DNA of 64,000 bases from Synechococcus sp. MU1642 (GTDB lineage: Bacteria; Cyanobacteriota; Cyanobacteriia; PCC-6307; Cyanobiaceae): contig NZ_VTKZ01000004.1 in the NCBI RefSeq assembly GCF_020514115.1, positions 1-64,000 on the forward strand. Reading direction: 5' to 3'. The notes under the pieces are model-generated. The model made no database searches, was not told the origin of the DNA, and saw only the letters and a list, made by a program, of their open reading frames with translations. A program made the translations under genes and the position numbers. Shown piece after piece: positions 36,870 to 44,613 of this stretch; the first letter of the stretch is position 1, and every line of letters begins with the position of its first letter.

Positions 36870-37890
36870 TTTCTGCGTCGACGTTGTTCTGCTGATGAAA
36901 TTGCCCTCTGTCTTCTGGCGCTCCTTGTGCTTCGAGGGGTGCTGTGGGGGCGCCGCCGACGCCGCGCCGATCTGATCCATCTCGCCTGATCCAGGCGCCG
37001 TCTACGACCGTGGCGATCAGCGGTCGCTTGCTCGCCGATGTTCGCCGATTCCCCTCGGGGTGTTCCGGCTTGTTGGAGGTGGATCGGATCGAGGCTCGCC
37101 GGGTCGAGGGACGAGCCGAGCTGCAGCTTTCTGATTGCTCTGGACGCTGCCGCTGCTGGCACCACTCAGGCTCCCGGCCATGCTCTCGGCACTGTTGGTT
37201 CTCGTGGCGCCGCCATCAGTGCTGCCCGTGCTGCTAGGGCCCGTGCATCAGTTGGCGGGCCTGGTGATGATCATGGTCAGCTGCATCAGCCACTGGCCTG
37301 GAGCCCAACTGCTCACCGGACATCCCGAGGCGTGGGTGGTTGCCCTGCTGGTGCTGGGCTTGTTGCCTTGGTTGCTGGGAGCAGAGCGCTGCCGCCGGCG
37401 TTGGTCGCTGATCACCGTGGCAACCGCCCTGTTCCTGCATGGCCTGGTGGCGGTGGAGCGGTTCGGTCGCAATTGGTTGCTGGCTCGCCATCGTGGGCGT
37501 GCTGCGTTGGTGAGCAGCCATGGCGATGCGCGCAGTTGCCGGATGGCACAGAGACTCGCCGCTGTGCACGGCCACGTTCGCCTTGATTGGGCGATGCTCT
37601 TGGATCCTGTGGCAACAGACGTTCTCCCCTGTTGGCAAGAGCTGGCCCACTGCGTCGAGGCTCCCCAGTCAGGCCAAGCCCCCATCGCCATCGGCCAGGT
37701 GCTGCGGACCACTGGCTTGGCAGCGCAGCACCTGCAGCTTCGCTCTGAAGCATTGCTGTTGCAGGTTGGACCAAAGCGCTGGCAGCTGTTTCCCAGCCCT
37801 CAGGCCTTGTGGACACTTCAGGAGCAGCAGAGATCAGAACCCCGCCAGGTGATCACCAGAACATGGCTTGGCTTCAAGCCGTCCGCTTAA
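36870..37890 (+). pseudogene. comEC: Broken comEC (DNA-uptake channel) remnant
   Basis: Pieces of a ComEC/Rec2 protein lie in different frames. First comes an N-terminal hydrophobic/arginine segment (LLALLVLRGVLWGRRRRR, ending at a stop near 36988). Next, shifted, is a DUF4131-like piece (VAISGRLLADVRRF through GRAELQLSDCSG, about 37009-37145). Then in a third frame comes a long 3' part (37135-37890) with the last helices of the competence domain and the cyanobacterial C-terminal domain. Roughly the central 300 residues, including most of the channel helices, are missing. At least two frame changes plus a deletion make function very unlikely. The reading is from family memory, not a database alignment. 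Confidence 0.72.
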
Positions 37891-37969
37891 CAGCGGCGTT
37901 GGCTTCTGCAGCATGGGGCTGGCTTACGGTTCGTCGGCCTTTAAAGTGCTCATACGCCCGAGGGCGTGT

Positions 37970-38056
37970 GGAGAGGTGGCAGAGTCCGGTTGATCGCGCA
38001 CGACTCGAAATCGTGTAGGGGTAACACCCTCGTGGGTTCGAATCCCACCCTCTCCG
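37970..38056 (+). tRNA. tRNA-Ser (anticodon CGA)
   Basis: An 87-nt cloverleaf with a 7-bp acceptor stem (GGAGAGG/CCTCTCC), anticodon stem CACGA/TCGTG with loop CTCGAAA (anticodon CGA, reading UCG), a long variable arm as in type II tRNAs, and GTTCGAATC in the T arm. CCA is not encoded. Its 3' end is the att site of the adjoining island. Confidence 0.97.
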
Positions 38057-38057
38057 T
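38045..38057 (+). repeat. att core repeat, copy 1 (3' end of tRNA-Ser)
   Basis: CCACCCTCTCCGT, made of the last bases of the tRNA-Ser gene and one flanking base. Identical 13-mers stand at 40818 and 44399. Confidence 0.8.
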
Positions 38058-38438
38058 ATCAAGTACTTCTCAGGAAGTCCTCTGAAGTCCCATTCTCTTG
38101 TGAGGGTGGGACTTCTCAGCATTTAGGTGGTTCTGGTTAGACCCAGGAAGCACCAAGACACCCCGAAGATGTGTTGATGGAAATGTTAGAGGGAGATTTG
38201 AGTATTGAATATTTCGGATTGCAGCCGAATTCGCCGTCTACATAGCAAGCACTAATTTCCATACTGATTGGAATAGATATTCGTTGTCTCTAAGCGTTTA
38301 TGAGGTTTCACGGAGAGATTTGGAAAAGTCAGTCGTTGAATCAATAAATGACCGAGTATTGTTGATACTCTAATAAGGTATTGCTTTGATATAAAAGCCG
38401 ATTTTTTAGGCATGCCTTAAAGTTCTTCATAGAGGGTC
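38058..38438. other. AT-rich gap inside the island, no gene; inverted repeat just past the tRNA
   Basis: No open frame of substance is present. A 9-bp perfect inverted repeat (38084-38092 with 38107-38115) sits 27 bp past the tRNA and is flanked by two copies of ACTTCTCAG (38064-38072, 38111-38119). It could be a recombinase arm site or an RNA hairpin. Confidence 0.5.
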
Positions 38439-38780
38439 TTATCCAATCTTTGCACCAATTGAATTAAGCATTATTTGTGCATTATCTTGCAACTCCTTTT
38501 GCATCTCTGAACCAAAGCCGTAGCCACCTATTCCACCTATGAGTAAGCCGATAGCACCCATTGTCAAAGCTCTTTTCTGTTTATTTGACATTTGTGATTC
38601 GTCAATTGTATTTAGTTCGTCTATCGAGCATCCGCCAAGTTTTACTCCTCCCCATCCACCGACCAGCGATCCTCCAATTAGCCCAACTATAGGACCGTGC
38701 TCAGAAATCAAAAAACCTGCAAGCCCAATTGCAAGAAAGACGCCAATTAGTGAACCACATCCGCAAACATTATTGTTCAT
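38439..38780 (-). CDS. Small glycine-rich membrane protein, island cargo
   Basis: Protein of 113 residues with AT-rich codon use unlike the core genome. Two to three glycine-zipper-like hydrophobic stretches (SLIGVFLAIGLAGFLI, GLIGGSLVGGWGG, GAIGLLIGGIGGYGFG) flank a short acidic loop, and there are three Cys residues. The arrangement resembles small membrane proteins that form oligomers or pores, but no family is recognised. Divergent from the 258-residue protein at 38839. Confidence 0.6.
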   Translation of the reverse strand: MNNNVCGCGSLIGVFLAIGLAGFLISEHGPIVGLIGGSLVGGWGGVKLGGCSIDELNTIDESQMSNKQKRALTMGAIGLLIGGIGGYGFGSEMQKELQDNAQIMLNSIGAKIG

Positions 38781-38838
38781 CTGCTAGGTGATCAGGGATA
38801 GTGTGATATAATATAGCCTTCAAAATAAGGTCAAATTA

Positions 38839-39615
38839 ATGACTGATGGTAAAGGCAAGAAAATTAAAAGCTTTGTGAAATCATTTTATGAGCGTCTACT
38901 GCCGCACCTAAAGCGGTCCAAAGATAAAGTAGTCCCGTATGTAGAAAAGGCAAAGATCAAGGCTTCACCATATTTTGATAAGGCTAAGCCTTATGTAGAC
39001 AAAGCAATTCCCTATATCGATAAAGCTAAGGACAAAGTAAAGCCGTTTGCAAAAAATACTTTGATCCCATTTGTTAAAAAGAGACCTATCGTTTCGTCTA
39101 TTGCTGTTTTGATGGCAATAGGCGCTTTATCTAGTCTTTTTGGCAATGATCAGCCTGGGGTTGTGGAGATAGATTCTGCAAGTAAGGGTTTAGCTGGAAG
39201 TTATGAAGCGCAGGAACGACTGCGACTGAAAAACAGACTTTCTTGCCTTAAAATTGTCGAAAATCCGACCCACATTGTAACTTCGGGTTGGGGTAGTCGA
39301 TATTATAATGTTAGCGGAAATAGCGTTACACCACTTACGCCCAAATGGTTTAGTCGTGACTATGGCTTGTGTGAAGCGTCATTTAGCTTAAAAAAGGATA
39401 TAGTTTCTAGTTCAGATGGAGATATAGACACAGAAAGATGGGAAATCAGGAATGGAGATCTTGTTAAATATAGCTCGACAAAGTATATGAGTTCAGGATG
39501 GGAAAAAGGTAACATAAAAAAAACTGTCTACCCAAAAGCAACTCAGCTACAGATTGAGCAGTATCTCGAAAGTTACACAGAAAAAATAGAGCAGGAAAAA
39601 TCAAAGTTAAACTGA
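38839..39615 (+). CDS. Lysine-rich repeat protein with one membrane helix, island cargo
   Basis: A 258-residue protein with AT-rich codons. Residues about 25-75 form an imperfect repeat of roughly 8-11 residues of the type PYxxKAK (PYVEKAK, PYFDKAK, PYVDKAI, PYIDKAK), a basic amphipathic helix. One membrane helix follows (PIVSSIAVLMAIGALSSLFG), then a soluble domain with Cys residues and Trp/Tyr-rich strands (about 130-230), probably outside the cytoplasm, and a charged coiled-coil end. Unknown family. Confidence 0.7.
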   Translation: MTDGKGKKIKSFVKSFYERLLPHLKRSKDKVVPYVEKAKIKASPYFDKAKPYVDKAIPYIDKAKDKVKPFAKNTLIPFVKKRPIVSSIAVLMAIGALSSLFGNDQPGVVEIDSASKGLAGSYEAQERLRLKNRLSCLKIVENPTHIVTSGWGSRYYNVSGNSVTPLTPKWFSRDYGLCEASFSLKKDIVSSSDGDIDTERWEIRNGDLVKYSSTKYMSSGWEKGNIKKTVYPKATQLQIEQYLESYTEKIEQEKSKLN

Positions 39616-39715
39616 TATTCCCATGATTATATAGATTTTTAAGAGCCTGTTGGATCTTTTGTTTAATACGTTGATTTATGGGGAAATTCACTTGTTTCCC
39701 CATTTCTACCAAACG

Positions 39716-39913
39716 ATGGAAATTCATTCCAAAGCGCCACGATTCCTTCGCCTCCCAGAGGTCTTAAACCTCGTCGGGGTGACCCGTTCCACCCTCTATC
39801 GCTGGATGGATGCAGGCACCTTCCCAAAGCAGATCTCAGTGGGTGGGAACACCGTCGTCTGGGTGGAGTCTGCTGTCACTGACTGGATGGAAGACCAGAT
39901 GGCATCCAGATGA
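39716..39913 (+). CDS. AlpA/excisionase-family DNA-binding protein (left module)
   Basis: Sixty-five residues with a MerR/AlpA-like winged helix: FLRLPEVLNLVGVTRSTLYRWMDAGTFPKQ, then a VVWVESAVTDWMEDQ end. AlpA proteins in P4-like satellites and islands activate integrase genes or act as excision factors. It is 58% or so identical by eye to the copy at 44061, and the last 28 bases of the coding region (39884-39911) are identical in both. A terminator follows. Confidence 0.88.
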   Translation: MEIHSKAPRFLRLPEVLNLVGVTRSTLYRWMDAGTFPKQISVGGNTVVWVESAVTDWMEDQMASR

Positions 39914-39955
39914 CCCCGTCGGGTGGGGACCTAAATACCAACAGAACTCTCCTAA

Positions 39956-39987
39956 GGCAGGGCACTCAAGGGTGCTCTGCCTTTTTT
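39956..39987 (+). terminator. Terminator after the left alpA gene
   Basis: Stem 39956-39965 with 39972-39981 (10 bp, one G-U) and a six-base loop, followed by six Ts at 39982-39987. Confidence 0.88.
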
Positions 39988-40006
39988 GCGCCTGCCCTCT
40001 GTCATT

Positions 40007-40516
40007 TTATTGCTTCCTCTCAAAGAACTCTCTGAAGAACTGCTTTCGCTTTTGCATCAGACCTTCGCCCTTGATTGCTTCCAACGGACATAATTTCGCC
40101 CATCTCATGAATGGGTTTCCATGAACCGTTTGATATTTCGGGTATCCAGTGAATTCTCCCTCTCTATAGAAGACATCCTGTTCCCAAGCATCGCTTCGGT
40201 CAGGCTTCTTGCTGCTTGCAAACCGTTCCCCTTCGCAGTCGGCAAACAACCAGAGGTCCTGAACTGGGGGACCTGCTCTGCCTGAGGCAGGTTCGTCAAC
40301 GCATTTCATAGGGCTGGTATTCCAATTGCAACTGACAATCCGTGTGCTCTGTCTGACCTTGATTCTGATCCAACCGTCTGGCATTTTCTCTGGCAGGGAT
40401 AACTGTTCTGTTTCTACCCTGCACCCTGTCCCACACCCAAATATAGGAAGGATATGTTCCTGAGTCACTGTAAAAGCTTGTGTGGTAGTCAGGAATAGAA
40501 GGAGAAGTGAATTCAC
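40007..40516 (-). CDS. Secreted protein of unknown function, island cargo
   Basis: A 169-residue protein whose first about 15 residues (MNSLLLLFLTTTQAF) look like a short signal peptide. The mature part has several Cys residues (FGCGTGCRVE, VSCNWN, MKCVDE, FADCEGE, AKLCPLE) suggesting disulfide bonds, and a basic helix at the end. GTG start, overlapping the stop of a small upstream ORF (GTGA), so the two are probably translated together. Confidence 0.65.
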   Translation of the reverse strand: MNSLLLLFLTTTQAFTVTQEHILPIFGCGTGCRVETEQLSLPEKMPDGWIRIKVRQSTRIVSCNWNTSPMKCVDEPASGRAGPPVQDLWLFADCEGERFASSKKPDRSDAWEQDVFYREGEFTGYPKYQTVHGNPFMRWAKLCPLEAIKGEGLMQKRKQFFREFFERKQ

Positions 40517-40656
40517 TTGTTATCTTCTTGGATTTTCTCCGTAAGAGCATTCCTCAGCCCGTCTCGAAAAGTCTTTTCGTTCATCTCCGGAATAATGGAA
40601 TTCTTTCTCTGTTGTAAGAGATCTGCTAAGGTTTGTCGATTTTCTGGGTTGGTCAA
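40513..40656 (-). CDS. Small ORF coupled to the secreted protein
   Basis: A frame of about 47 residues from a TTG at 40656: TNPENRQTLADLLQQRKN, then a charged helix ending EKIQEDNK. It looks like a real helical peptide. Its TGA overlaps the GTG start of the gene at 40516. The frame is open back to about 40707, but no better start codon is visible; a truncated larger gene is also possible. Confidence 0.4.
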   Translation of the reverse strand: MTNPENRQTLADLLQQRKNSIIPEMNEKTFRDGLRNALTEKIQEDNK

Positions 40657-40728
40657 GATGAGAACCCAAGACCAGGTCTGATAATTTTTTTTCAGTTGGA
40701 CGAGACCACATCAACGACATTCTCCGTG

Positions 40729-40752
40729 TTGTGGTATTTGTTGTGGTATTTC
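40729..40752 (+). repeat. Tandem 12-bp duplication before att copy 2
   Basis: TTGTGGTATTTG (40729-40740) followed directly by TTGTGGTATTTC (40741-40752), 11 of 12 identical. It ends 65 bp before the att core at 40818. Arrangement like recombinase or excisionase arm sites. Confidence 0.6.
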
Positions 40753-40817
40753 CGAAACGATTTGGGAAATCCTTCCCAGGTTGTGTCATGCCGTCCCATT
40801 TAGGGCGAAGTCGACTT

Positions 40818-40830
40818 CCACCCTCTCCGT
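40818..40830 (+). repeat. att core repeat, copy 2 (boundary of the two modules)
   Basis: Exact copy of the 13-bp tRNA-Ser end sequence; also preceded by TT as in copy 3, whereas the tRNA has TC. Confidence 0.75.
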
Positions 40831-40861
40831 TCGTAGCAGTCCGCCAAAGTTCGCCAAGTTC

Positions 40862-41101
40862 CGCGGGCAACTGCAGATGAGGTTTTTGTCTGATCCAAAG
40901 GGACGTTGAAGTCCGCAGTCGATTGCAGACGTGCGGGCGCGTTCCCTGCTCTTCTGGCTCCCAATACCGCGGCAGTGGCTTCTGCAGAGCCACAAAGCCG
41001 AACTACCAGTTCTTCCGCGCTGGAGGCAGCAGTGGGACGTCCTGCCCCAGCGGATCTCAGTACAAGGGCAATGGCTTCTGCCTGGCGCGCTGAGCAGGGC
41101 T
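40862..41101 (+). pseudogene. Remnant with a repeated Cys-Gly motif
   Basis: In one + frame ending at a stop at 41101, the motif CxSGSQYxGxGFC occurs twice about 33 residues apart (CSSGSQYRGSGFC and CPSGSQYKGNGFC). No start codon with a ribosome-binding site precedes it, and the frame meets a stop near 40880, so it looks like the tail of a lost gene. The stretch is GC-rich, unlike the neighbours on both sides. The minus-strand open frame 40800-41168 across the same DNA has no protein-like features. Confidence 0.35.
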
Positions 41102-41216
41102 GAGATCCATTCCCCTGGAATGGATCTGAACAGGCAGACATAACCATCGGTTTCGTAGCGAGACCCATGCGTCTTAAGCTTCTCGCAAGATTTCAAGAGC
41201 TTTTAAGGAAGGACGT

Positions 41217-43976
41217 ATGGGTCTCTCAATTCTTAATTACAGATGGTCTCCAACTACTTCCGCAGTAGAAGGCGAAACGGTACTTGTTGGGTATAAGCAT
41301 GATGGGACAGGATCTTTAATTCCAAAAAATGGAAAGGCTTATTTAAGAGTCACAGGAATTGACAGAAACCACGATTATTTCCTGAACGGAGGATCATTCA
41401 GCGGTAGCAATGGCTATTTTGGAGAAATAAATTACAGCAGCAGTGGATCAATACACAGGACGGTTGTCATTCGGAATGATTACAAGAGAGAAGGCGATGA
41501 GAAGCTAATTCTTGGATTGTATTCAGATCGCAACTTAACGCAACAAATAGGGAGCGACCTGGAGCTAAATATCAGTGATTCGTCTATAGATCCAGCGGTC
41601 AGCGCAAGCAAGAAAGTGCTGGACGAAGGAGAATCTTTTTCAATTTCTATATCTGATTTAGCTCTACCAAAAATTCACCCAGTCTATTTACAACGCCTTT
41701 GGGACAAGATCACGTGGAAAGTTGAGGGCGAAGGCATTGAATCGTCGGATTTTGAAGTCGGAAAAACTACTGGAGAAATAAACCTTAGAAGCGAGTTCAA
41801 TACTTTAGACTTTAAAATTTCCAATGACTTTGAGACGGAAGGGGACGAAGAGTTCACTTTTAGATTATTTTACAGTCATAAAGATGTTGATCCAAATTAC
41901 CACGAAAGAGATATACAGCACCAGGTAGGTGAGACAATATTATTCAGAATTAAAGATACATCTAATTCGCCCATTTCATACTCCCTTGACCCAGAACTTG
42001 CTGCGATCGATGAAGGGCTAAAGCTAAGAACTAATGTCACAACAACAGGTGTTGATGCAGGGACCAGGCTTTACTGGGCCCTTAGTGGAAACGGCATTGA
42101 TGCCGATGATTTTTCCACTGGTGACCTCAAAGGGTCAAGCGTTGTCAAATCCGATGGCACGATCAACTTTGCTCACACCCTCGCTGCTGATACGAAAACA
42201 GAAAAGTCAGAAACCTTAGAGATCAAGCTCTTTAGTGATTGGGCAAGAACCACTCAGGTTGGTGACACTGCTACCGTCACCATCAATGACACTTCCCTCA
42301 CGCCCGCTAAATCAACTTTTCAGCTTCATACAGGCACGATTGAAGAAGGGCAGGAAGGTAAAATGAAAATATATAGAAGCGGAGACACCAGTCGTAAAGC
42401 AACAGTCGAGGTTTTTACTGAGGCTCATTTTCCTATGGAAACTGCCAGGACTGGTATAGATTATTTGTCACCCGCAGAAGGGGGACTTGAACTCATTTTT
42501 TCTCCAGGAGAAACGCAAAAATCTTTCATTATAGAAGCTCTTGAGGATGGACTCGAAGAGATGCCGGAGTTTCTTGATGCTTGGATTGGTAGAATAGATG
42601 ACTCCAACTACACGAAGTTAGAAAACAATTGGGATACTAGTTATAGTTGGTTATCCGATCACTCGGCGCGAGTTTTCATAATCGACTCTACCGCTCCTGC
42701 CGAATCGACCTTCTCAATCGACGGCACAAACGTCTGGGAAGGTGATACCGCTCAGATTTTGATCACACGTAAAGGCAATACATCTGCTGCGATCGATCTG
42801 ACCGTCAACACCGTCAATGGCACCGCCAAAAGCGGCTCTGATTACACCCAGCTCAAAGACAAGACCATTCGCTTTGGTGCTGGTGTTAAAAGCAAGAAAC
42901 TATCCATCGCCACCAAAGAAGACTCTGCCGTTGAATCGGATGAGACCTTCAAGGTCAAAATCGCATCCTCCGATGATCTCGCGCAGTTCAACACCAAGGC
43001 TGCCACCGTCACGATCGAGGATGACGATCAAGCCGTCGTGAACAACACGACCAATAAAACCAACATCACCTACAACTACTTCAACTCCAACAACACCACG
43101 GTCGGCTCCAACAACACAACGACAACCATCAACTCCAACAACAAGAACAACACCGTCAATTCCAACAACAAACTCAGCAGTTGGAACATCTACCGCGTTG
43201 ATCAAACCGTTAAAGCCAGAGACATCGTTGGTCAGTGGTTCTCTGACTCCACGCCCATCAGCGCCTTATCCCAGGACGTCAATGACACCAAGCTGATGGA
43301 CGTGGTTGAGAAGACCTGGAGCGACAAGGTCCAGATCAACCGCGTTGTTCAAGCCAAACAAGGTGGCGGTGAACTGATCCAGGGCAAGCAGATCAACAAG
43401 AGCGCCTGGGACGGAGTGCCCAAAGGCTCTGTCCTCAATGGCAGCTCAGGTGGTGAGACCCTCAGGGGTCTTGCCGGTTGGGACGTCATGGATGGCGGTG
43501 ATGGTGATGACCTGATCCACGGCGGCAACGGGCGCGACATCATCACCGGTGGTGCTGGCTCTGATGAACTGCACGGAGACTTCGGCTGGAACACCTACAA
43601 AGACCAACGCGATGGCTCCACAGACCTGATCGCGATTAAGTCCGATCAACACCTCAACAATTGGTGGTACGGCACCTCAGGCAACAGCCCCAACGGCGAG
43701 AAAGCCGACTTCATCGAGGGACTGGATGCCAAAGACCAAATCAAGATCATTGGTGTCTTCTCCCAGGACCTCTCCTTTAAAGAGAACGTCACCGCCAGAG
43801 GTGTCTCCGGCATTGGCATCTATGCCAAAGGCACCCTGGAAGCGGTTTATACCGGCGGCAACTTGAGCATTGGGCAGCTCACCCAAATGACCAGTGGTGA
43901 TGGTTCAACAGCAGCGATGAACAACCAGATGTGGAGCTACTGGGGCAGCAACACCGTTCCCTCTTTGCAGGCGTAA
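41217..43976 (+). CDS. Calx-beta/RTX-like surface or secreted protein, island cargo
   Basis: Large 919-residue protein without a classical signal peptide. Four to five beta-sandwich repeats of the Calx-beta type fill the first 600 residues (the clearest is about 505-605, with EGDTAQILITRKGN and GSDYTQL then TVTIEDDDQA). An Asn/Thr-rich linker follows (about 605-660). Glycine-rich Ca2+-binding RTX nonapeptides come next (about 750-795: GGDGDDLIHGGNGRDIITGG), then a C-terminal region as in type I secretion substrates. A terminator follows at 44020. Adhesion, motility (compare SwmB-like proteins) or S-layer roles are guesses. Confidence 0.85.
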   Translation: MGLSILNYRWSPTTSAVEGETVLVGYKHDGTGSLIPKNGKAYLRVTGIDRNHDYFLNGGSFSGSNGYFGEINYSSSGSIHRTVVIRNDYKREGDEKLILGLYSDRNLTQQIGSDLELNISDSSIDPAVSASKKVLDEGESFSISISDLALPKIHPVYLQRLWDKITWKVEGEGIESSDFEVGKTTGEINLRSEFNTLDFKISNDFETEGDEEFTFRLFYSHKDVDPNYHERDIQHQVGETILFRIKDTSNSPISYSLDPELAAIDEGLKLRTNVTTTGVDAGTRLYWALSGNGIDADDFSTGDLKGSSVVKSDGTINFAHTLAADTKTEKSETLEIKLFSDWARTTQVGDTATVTINDTSLTPAKSTFQLHTGTIEEGQEGKMKIYRSGDTSRKATVEVFTEAHFPMETARTGIDYLSPAEGGLELIFSPGETQKSFIIEALEDGLEEMPEFLDAWIGRIDDSNYTKLENNWDTSYSWLSDHSARVFIIDSTAPAESTFSIDGTNVWEGDTAQILITRKGNTSAAIDLTVNTVNGTAKSGSDYTQLKDKTIRFGAGVKSKKLSIATKEDSAVESDETFKVKIASSDDLAQFNTKAATVTIEDDDQAVVNNTTNKTNITYNYFNSNNTTVGSNNTTTTINSNNKNNTVNSNNKLSSWNIYRVDQTVKARDIVGQWFSDSTPISALSQDVNDTKLMDVVEKTWSDKVQINRVVQAKQGGGELIQGKQINKSAWDGVPKGSVLNGSSGGETLRGLAGWDVMDGGDGDDLIHGGNGRDIITGGAGSDELHGDFGWNTYKDQRDGSTDLIAIKSDQHLNNWWYGTSGNSPNGEKADFIEGLDAKDQIKIIGVFSQDLSFKENVTARGVSGIGIYAKGTLEAVYTGGNLSIGQLTQMTSGDGSTAAMNNQMWSYWGSNTVPSLQA

Positions 43977-44019
43977 GGCAAAACAGGGCTACGAACAGCT
44001 ACTGGGCTCTGGCTGACTT

Positions 44020-44053
44020 GAAAGAAGAGCTCTGTCATCAGGGCTCTTCTTTC
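44020..44053 (+). terminator. Terminator after the Calx-beta protein gene
   Basis: Perfect 11-bp stem (44020-44030 with 44043-44053) with a 12-base loop; the 3' arm is T-rich. It lies 7 bp before the next start codon. Confidence 0.75.
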
Positions 44054-44060
44054 ATTCGCA

Positions 44061-44261
44061 ATGCCATCAGGCAATAGAGCTCTTCCCCGTTTCTTGCGGC
44101 TTGCAGAGGTGCTTGAGATGACGGGTATGGGCAAGACCTTCATCTACGCCCGCATGAAGGACGGAACCTTCCCCAAGCAGATCCAGTTGGGTTCCCGTTC
44201 AGTGGTCTGGAACGAGCAGGAGGTCATCAAGTGGATGGAAGACCAGATGGCATCCAGATAA
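44061..44261 (+). CDS. AlpA/excisionase-family DNA-binding protein (right module)
   Basis: Sixty-six residues, paralogue of the protein at 39716: FLRLAEVLEMTGMGKTFIYA, GTFPKQIQLG and the identical end WMEDQMASR. It probably binds the tandem 12-bp repeat that begins 47 bp downstream of its stop (inference). It is the last gene before the island end. Confidence 0.88.
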   Translation: MPSGNRALPRFLRLAEVLEMTGMGKTFIYARMKDGTFPKQIQLGSRSVVWNEQEVIKWMEDQMASR

Positions 44262-44308
44262 CTCAATGAGGGTCGTTCGCCGGCGTTCGTGACCTGCCGC
44301 ATCCTTTT

Positions 44309-44332
44309 GGTGTAGGAAATGGTGTAGGAAAT
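44309..44332 (+). repeat. Tandem 12-bp duplication before att copy 3
   Basis: GGTGTAGGAAAT occurs twice in direct tandem (44309-44320, 44321-44332), exact. It ends 66 bp before the att core at 44399, the same layout as at 40729. Confidence 0.65.
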
Positions 44333-44398
44333 TCCGACGATTTCGGAAAAATCGTTCGTAGCCGTTCGCTGAGGTGCGTCAGGGAGTGAAATCGTCTT

Positions 44399-44411
44399 CC
44401 ACCCTCTCCGT
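44399..44411 (+). repeat. att core repeat, copy 3 (island right end)
   Basis: Third exact copy of the 13-bp sequence at the end of tRNA-Ser. Beyond it, 44412-44613 holds nothing recognisable. Confidence 0.75.
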
Positions 44412-44613
44412 TATTGAATGAAAGCCGAGCTATTGAACAATATTGAACTCACTCCCGCTCAGAACTTCTTGAGAAGGAGGTATCGATTTCAAGAAAGACT
44501 GATCAAATGTGTTGATCGTGCAGCAGCCTGCGCACCATGATTTTTTGTTTTCAGCAACCATTTTTGTATTCTCTGTAATGCAGGAATTTTGAGATTTTTC
44601 TGCTGGCTTTTGC

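Larger units (their letters stand above)
38045..44411 (+). mobile_element. tRNA-Ser-integrated genomic island made of two tandem modules
   Basis: The last 12 bases of tRNA-Ser plus one (38045-38057) recur at 40818-40830 and 44399-44411 in direct orientation, splitting the stretch into a left module of about 2.8 kb and a right one of about 3.6 kb. Each has an AlpA-type gene (39716, 44061) and a tandem 12-bp duplication 65-66 bp before its distal repeat. The left module is clearly AT-rich compared with its surroundings. Cargo is hypothetical or surface proteins. No integrase, replication or transfer gene is seen, so it would depend on an integrase encoded elsewhere (inference) or be immobilised. 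Confidence 0.75.

Noticed and set aside
40520-40993. 157-codon minus frame crossing att copy 2
   Set aside because: It runs through the att core and the tandem 12-mers, and another frame of the same strand (40513-40656) has better coding features and start-stop coupling.
38045-44411. Island as a prophage
   Set aside because: No capsid, terminase, portal, replication or lysis gene; the AlpA genes and att repeats fit a small integrative element better.
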